A stretch of DNA of 64,000 bases. It comes from Alicycliphilus denitrificans K601 (GTDB taxonomy: Bacteria > Pseudomonadota > Gammaproteobacteria > Burkholderiales > Burkholderiaceae_C). The stretch spans positions 1,054,001 through 1,118,000 of the forward strand of contig NC_015422.1 in the NCBI RefSeq assembly GCF_000204645.1. Reading direction: 5' to 3'. The translations under genes were made by a program, and so were the position numbers. The notes beneath the pieces were generated by a model, which saw nothing but the letters and a program-made list of their open reading frames with translations, was not told where the DNA came from and ran no database searches. Shown here one piece after another: positions 60,411-64,000 of the stretch (positions within the stretch are counted from its first letter, which is position 1; every line of letters begins with the position of its first letter).

Positions 60411-61567
60411 CTGGGGCCTGTTGTACCGCATCGCTCGTGCCCGCCGCGCAGGGGCAGGTATTCGGTGGCGATGAACTGCGTGACCTGTGCGGGGTTGAAG
60501 TTGTCGTCGCTCACGAACACCAGCACGCAGCCGCTGCCACGGGCGCCTGCCCGCAGGGGCGCGCCCCAGGCCATGCCCTCGATGTTGTCGGGCGCGATGC
60601 CCAGCGCCGACAGGTCGGCCACCAGGGTCTTGGGCGCGGGCTGGTGGTTGCCGGGCGCGATGGTGTCGAGCGCCAGCGTGTCGCTGCCTTCGCGCGTGTC
60701 GATGCGGTACAGGCGCGCCGCAAAGCCGGCGCCGGCGCTGTAGGCGCGTTCGAGCACCAGCAGATGGTGCGGCCCGTCGGCCAGGATCTCGCTGACCCCG
60801 TTCATTTGCGGGCCCGGCAGGCGGCGCGTGCGCGGCACGGCGTCGGGCTGGTAGGCGATCTGGCGCAGGGGCCGGCCGCTGGCGACGTCGATGGCCGTGA
60901 TGCGCACGGGGGCGCCGCCGCTCGCGGGCGTGGCGCTCTCGCCGTCCTGGCGCCAGGGCAGCTCCATGGCCAGCCAGGCGGTGCGGCCGTCGGGGGACAG
61001 GGCCAGGCCCTCCAGCGTGCCGTTGCGGAGCGGGCCGCTCTCCGCCGTGGGCGTGAAGCCGGCGGGCAGGGGCAGGTCGCGCAGATGCGTGCCGTCCGCG
61101 CGGCTTTCGCGCAGCTGCGGGCCGAAGCCGCGGCCGAAGTCGCCCTCGCTGGCCCACAGCAGGGCCCGGGCGCCGGGCAGCCAGCGCACGGCCTCGGCGT
61201 CGGGCCGGTCCATGCCGGGCTGCGGGCGCCACCAGGGGGCGAAGGGCTGGCCGCTGGCGTGGCGCAGCGCCTGCACGCCGGTGAACTGCGGCGCGGCAAG
61301 CCCGTGCGCGCCGTACTGCAGGCGGGCGGTGTAGACGCGCGCTCCTGCATCGCTGATCAAGAGGTATTCGCCGCGCTCCTGGTCGTAGTCGATGCCCGAG
61401 AGGCCGCCGATGGTGGCGCCGCCGTATTCGGTGCCGGGGCCGAGTTCCGCCACGCCGATCAGGCGCAGGTGGGGCGCGAGCAGCGCGTCGGGCTCGGGCG
61501 GCGCCAGGGGCAGGGCGCAGCCGGCCAGCGCCAGCAGGGCGATGGAGGCCCAGCGCGCCAGGCTCAC
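60407..61567 (-). CDS. Phytase-like/esterase-like beta-propeller lipoprotein
   Basis: 386 residues. Lipobox LLALAGC at about residue 17, then an 'esterase-like activity of phytase' domain: [62 protein letters not shown] and NIEGMAWG. The family's natural substrate is not established. Coupled to radC before it and to the Smr gene after it by four-base overlaps. Confidence 0.85.
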   Translation of the reverse strand: MSLARWASIALLALAGCALPLAPPEPDALLAPHLRLIGVAELGPGTEYGGATIGGLSGIDYDQERGEYLLISDAGARVYTARLQYGAHGLAAPQFTGVQALRHASGQPFAPWWRPQPGMDRPDAEAVRWLPGARALLWASEGDFGRGFGPQLRESRADGTHLRDLPLPAGFTPTAESGPLRNGTLEGLALSPDGRTAWLAMELPWRQDGESATPASGGAPVRITAIDVASGRPLRQIAYQPDAVPRTRRLPGPQMNGVSEILADGPHHLLVLERAYSAGAGFAARLYRIDTREGSDTLALDTIAPGNHQPAPKTLVADLSALGIAPDNIEGMAWGAPLRAGARGSGCVLVFVSDDNFNPAQVTQFIATEYLPLRGGHERCGTTGPR

Positions 61568-62277
61568 ACCAGCCCCTGCTCGGCCATGGACAGCGCCGCG
61601 CCCGGCGCCACGATCACGTGGTCCAGCACGCGCACGTCCACCAGGGCCAGCGCGGCCTTCAGGGTCTGGGTCAGCGCTTCGTCGGCGCGGCTGGGCTGCA
61701 CGCTGCCGCTGGGGTGGTTGTGCGCCAGCACCACGGCGGCGGCGTGGTGGTGCAGGGCGCGCAGCACCACCTCGCGCGGGTAGACGCTGGTCTGCGTGAG
61801 CGTGCCGCGGAACAGCTCCTCCATGGCGATGAGGCGGTTCTGGCCGTCGAGGAACAGCACGGCGAACACCTCGTGCGCGCGCGCCGCCAGGTGCAGCTGC
61901 AGGTAGCCCTGGACGGCGCCGGGGCTGTCGAACACCTCGCGCTCGCGCAGCTGCTGGGCCAGGGCGCGGCGCGCCAGCTCCAGCACGGCCACGAGCTCGG
62001 CGCGCTTGGCCGGCCCCAGGCCCTTGATGCGCGCCAGGTCCGCGGCGCCGGCGTGCAGCAAGCCGGCCATGCCGCCGAAGCCCCCGCCCGTGATGCGGCC
62101 GTCGTCATCGCGCACGGGCGCGCCCAGGAGCTCCTGCGCCAGCTGTAGCACGCCCTTGCCGACCATGCCCGTGCGCAGCAGGATGGCCAGCAGCTCGGCG
62201 TCGGACAGGGCGGCGGGGCCGCGCGCGAGCAGCTTCTCGCGCGGCTGGGCGTCGGCAGGCAGGTCTTTGAGGGGCAT
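61564..62277 (-). CDS. radC: RadC-family JAB1/MPN+ protein
   Basis: 237 residues from the ATG at 62277 ([37 protein letters not shown]). An N-terminal helix-hairpin-helix ([15 protein letters not shown]) and a JAMM metal motif [19 protein letters not shown] are intact. Despite its name, a role in recombinational repair is not established. A GTG at 62292 would add five residues. Divergent from the FKBP gene; overlaps the phytase-like gene by four bases. Confidence 0.92.
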   Translation of the reverse strand: MPLKDLPADAQPREKLLARGPAALSDAELLAILLRTGMVGKGVLQLAQELLGAPVRDDDGRITGGGFGGMAGLLHAGAADLARIKGLGPAKRAELVAVLELARRALAQQLREREVFDSPGAVQGYLQLHLAARAHEVFAVLFLDGQNRLIAMEELFRGTLTQTSVYPREVVLRALHHHAAAVVLAHNHPSGSVQPSRADEALTQTLKAALALVDVRVLDHVIVAPGAALSMAEQGLV

Positions 62278-62328
62278 GGAGGCAGGGGCCACCCCGGGCG
62301 CAGGGCCGTGGGGGTATGCCCGGTTTTC

Positions 62329-62334
62329 TACAAT
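62329..62334 (+). promoter_or_regulatory. -10 box of the FKBP-ispH operon
   Basis: TACAAT about 25 bases before the FKBP start, in the divergent gap to radC. No clear -35. Confidence 0.4.
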
Positions 62335-62358
62335 GGCGGCAGTTTATCGAGAGCCTTC

Positions 62359-62835
62359 ATGACCGCAGACGCCATCGCCTCCACGCCCAGCCTGCCCACG
62401 GTGCAGCAGGGATCGTTCCTCACGCTGCACTATCGCCTGGCCGGCCCGGCGGGCGACGTGATCAACACCTTCGACGAAAAGCCCGCCACGCTGTCGGTGG
62501 GCACGGGCGAGCTCTCGCCCGCGCTGGAGCAGCGCCTGATCGGCCTGGCCGAAGGCACGCGCGCCACTTTCGAGCTGGCCGCGGGCGAGGCCTTCGGCGA
62601 GCGCAACCCCGACATGCAGCAGTGGGTGGCCCGCAAGCTGCTGAGCGAGCTGGGCGACCCGGACGAGGAATACGCCGTGGGCGACGTGGTGGAGTTCCCC
62701 ACGCCCGACGGCATGGGCCAGTATGCCGGCGTGGTGCTGCAGGTGAGCGACGACGGCGCCGTGCGCTTCGACTTCAACCACCCGCTGGCGGGCGTGCCCG
62801 TGACCTTCGAGGTGCAGCTCATCGGCGTGCTCTGA
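62359..62835 (+). CDS. fkpB: FKBP-type peptidyl-prolyl isomerase (SlpA/FkpB-like)
   Basis: 158 residues with the SlpA layout: an FKBP domain ([55 protein letters not shown]) interrupted by an IF chaperone insert. It overlaps no neighbour, and ispH starts five bases later, an arrangement (slpA-ispH) conserved in many proteobacteria. Cytosolic folding helper. Confidence 0.9.
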   Translation: MTADAIASTPSLPTVQQGSFLTLHYRLAGPAGDVINTFDEKPATLSVGTGELSPALEQRLIGLAEGTRATFELAAGEAFGERNPDMQQWVARKLLSELGDPDEEYAVGDVVEFPTPDGMGQYAGVVLQVSDDGAVRFDFNHPLAGVPVTFEVQLIGVL

Positions 62836-62840
62836 AAAGT

Positions 62841-63824
62841 ATGCAAAAGCCCCAGGAAATCGTCTTGGCCGAGCCGCGCGGCTTCTGCGCAGGCGTGGAC
62901 CGCGCCATCGAGATCGTCGAGCGCGCGCTGCAGAAGTTCGGCCGCCCGATCTACGTGCGCCACGAGATCGTGCACAACACCTACGTGGTGAACGACCTCA
63001 AGGCCAAGGGCGCGATTTTCATCGAGGACCTGGCCGAGGTGCCGCCCGGCGCCACGCTGATCTTCTCGGCGCACGGCGTGAGCCGCGCCGTGCAGGACGA
63101 GGCCAAGGCGCGCGGCTTCACCATCTTCGACGCCACCTGCCCGCTGGTGACCAAGGTGCACGTCGAGGTCGCCAAGCTTGCCAGGGAGGGCTACGAGTTC
63201 ATCATGATCGGCCACAAGGGCCACCCCGAGGTCGAGGGCACGATGGGCCAGCTCGACAGCGGCATCCACCTCGTCGAGGACGTGGCGGACGTGGCGCGCG
63301 TCCAGCCCGCGCAGACCGAGAAGCTGGCCGTGGTCACGCAGACCACCCTGAGCGTGGACGACGCGGCCGAGATCACCACCGCCGTGCGCGCGCGCTTCCC
63401 CAACATCCGCGAGCCCAAGCAGCAGGACATCTGCTACGCCACGCAGAACCGCCAGGACGCGGTGAAGCTGCTCAGCCCCCAGGTGGACCTGGTGATCGTG
63501 GTGGGGAGCCCCACCAGCTCCAACAGCAACCGCCTGCGCGAGCTGGCAGAGCGCATGGGAACCCCAGCCTACATGGTGGACAGTGCCGAGGAGTTGCGCC
63601 ACGAGTGGTTCGACGGCATCGCGCGCGTGGGTCTGACGGCCGGAGCCTCGGCGCCCGAGGTGCTGGTGCAGGCCGTGATCGCGCGCATCAAGGAGCTGGG
63701 CGCGGTCTCGGTGCGCAAGATGGCCGGCATCGAGGAGACGCTGAAGTTCCCGCTGCCCAAGGGCCTCAAGCTCCATGCCGCCGCGGGTGAGGAGCCCGCC
63801 GCGGCAGGCACGGACAAGCGGTGA
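62841..63824 (+). CDS. ispH: 4-hydroxy-3-methylbut-2-enyl diphosphate reductase
   Basis: Last enzyme of the MEP isoprenoid route, making IPP and DMAPP. 327 residues. The three 4Fe-4S cysteines are in [11 protein letters not shown] (Cys16), [11 protein letters not shown] and [10 protein letters not shown]; the TQTTLSVDD and [11 protein letters not shown] motifs are also there. Cotranscribed with the FKBP gene five bases upstream. A dispersed repeat lies shortly after its stop. Confidence 0.96.
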   Translation: MQKPQEIVLAEPRGFCAGVDRAIEIVERALQKFGRPIYVRHEIVHNTYVVNDLKAKGAIFIEDLAEVPPGATLIFSAHGVSRAVQDEAKARGFTIFDATCPLVTKVHVEVAKLAREGYEFIMIGHKGHPEVEGTMGQLDSGIHLVEDVADVARVQPAQTEKLAVVTQTTLSVDDAAEITTAVRARFPNIREPKQQDICYATQNRQDAVKLLSPQVDLVIVVGSPTSSNSNRLRELAERMGTPAYMVDSAEELRHEWFDGIARVGLTAGASAPEVLVQAVIARIKELGAVSVRKMAGIEETLKFPLPKGLKLHAAAGEEPAAAGTDKR

Positions 63825-63851
63825 GCACCGTGGCCGGACCATGCCGAAAAG

Positions 63852-63914
63852 CTCCTGAACCGATAGCTGCAGGCGCTTGATGGACGGGCCTCAGCGCCAT
63901 ATTTGGTCAATATC
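63852..63914 (+). repeat. Dispersed repeat copy G
   Basis: CTCCTGAACCGATAGCTGC head, GGCGCTTGATGGACGGGCCTCAGCGCC middle, ATATTTGGTCAATAT tail. It lies 28 bases after the ispH stop. The remaining bases to the window edge hold a promoter-like box. Confidence 0.75.
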
Positions 63915-63982
63915 GCATAGCTGACGCATCGGCGGGATATGCGCGCGGCGGCGGCCAAACCCTCGCAGAATGCAGGACTTCT

Positions 63983-63988
63983 TACAAT
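63983..63988 (+). promoter_or_regulatory. Possible -10 box of a gene beyond the window
   Basis: TACAAT 12 bases before the right edge; no -35 hexamer is evident. Confidence 0.3.
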
Positions 63989-64000
63989 TTCCGCTCATTC

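Noticed and set aside
1..64000. CRISPR arrays, tRNA/rRNA genes, insertion sequences, prophage
   Set aside because: No regularly spaced identical repeats, no cloverleaf or rRNA sequence, no transposase, integrase or phage structural gene recognised on either strand.

Overview
The window is about 64 kb of very GC-rich, densely coding bacterial chromosome. Tripartite-transporter (Bug-type) binding proteins, a DUF3460 gene, a NMA1124-like lipoprotein, TACAAT-type promoters and a dispersed intergenic repeat of a type I associate with Acidovorax and its relatives all point to a betaproteobacterium of the Burkholderiales, most likely Comamonadaceae. This is inferred from gene content, since no rRNA or other marker gene is present. 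I saw no rRNA, tRNA, CRISPR array, insertion sequence or prophage, and no gene-free stretch longer than 300 bases.

Layout. 1-7.1 kb: housekeeping genes, namely a 5'-truncated pabB-pabC fusion, a tautomerase, nadB, an AraC regulator divergent from an AhpD-like gene, scpA, DUF3460 and an SmpA-like lipoprotein. 7.1-12.7 kb: a translationally coupled flavoprotein / 2-hydroxyacid dehydrogenase pair plus a thiamine-diphosphate enzyme, divergent from an AraC-type regulator. 12.7-17 kb: a coupled BenE-type permease / YggS / glutamine amidotransferase operon, divergent from a MocR (GntR-aminotransferase) regulator. 17-26 kb: lipoprotein, metG, patatin, an Mrr-like membrane protein, mnmH divergent from selD, a TDT-family channel coupled to selD, and apbC.

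26.2-34.4 kb is a catabolic operon (MaoC hydratase, Bug protein, MmgE/PrpD, acyl-CoA dehydrogenase, CaiB CoA-transferase, GntR, MFS, CitE lyase). Its enzyme set matches an itaconate-type route: CoA activation, hydration, then cleavage to acetyl-CoA and pyruvate. 34.5-49.8 kb is a formate dehydrogenase super-cluster. It starts with a soluble NAD-type enzyme (fused gamma-beta subunit and alpha subunit), continues with accessory genes (DUF3305, DUF3306, a polyferredoxin, a TorD chaperone, a TAT peptide), then a Tat-exported enzyme with its iron-sulfur and cytochrome b subunits and two small exported proteins, and ends with fdhD. Both catalytic subunits carry cysteine instead of selenocysteine.

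49.8-55.1 kb holds an FtsX-type permease, small proteins, an APH-kinase fusion, a DksA-like zinc protein and a truncated haemoglobin. 55.1-59.7 kb is a second catabolic operon (Bug protein, aconitase-type large and small subunits, a PEP-mutase/isocitrate-lyase-family lyase, GntR) that resembles a hydratase-plus-lyase route for a substituted maleate such as dimethylmaleate. 59.8-63.8 kb returns to core genes: Smr, a phytase-like lipoprotein, radC, an FKBP isomerase and ispH.

The most unusual thing is a repeat of about 65 bp present in at least nine places. Several copies sit exactly on gene ends. One forms the linker of the fused formate dehydrogenase subunit, one is translated in frame as about 22 extra residues inside the formate dehydrogenase alpha subunit, and one supplies the start codon of a gene. 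I found no wholly new system that I would defend, but these repeat-in-gene events and the two under-characterised catabolic operons are the best leads.
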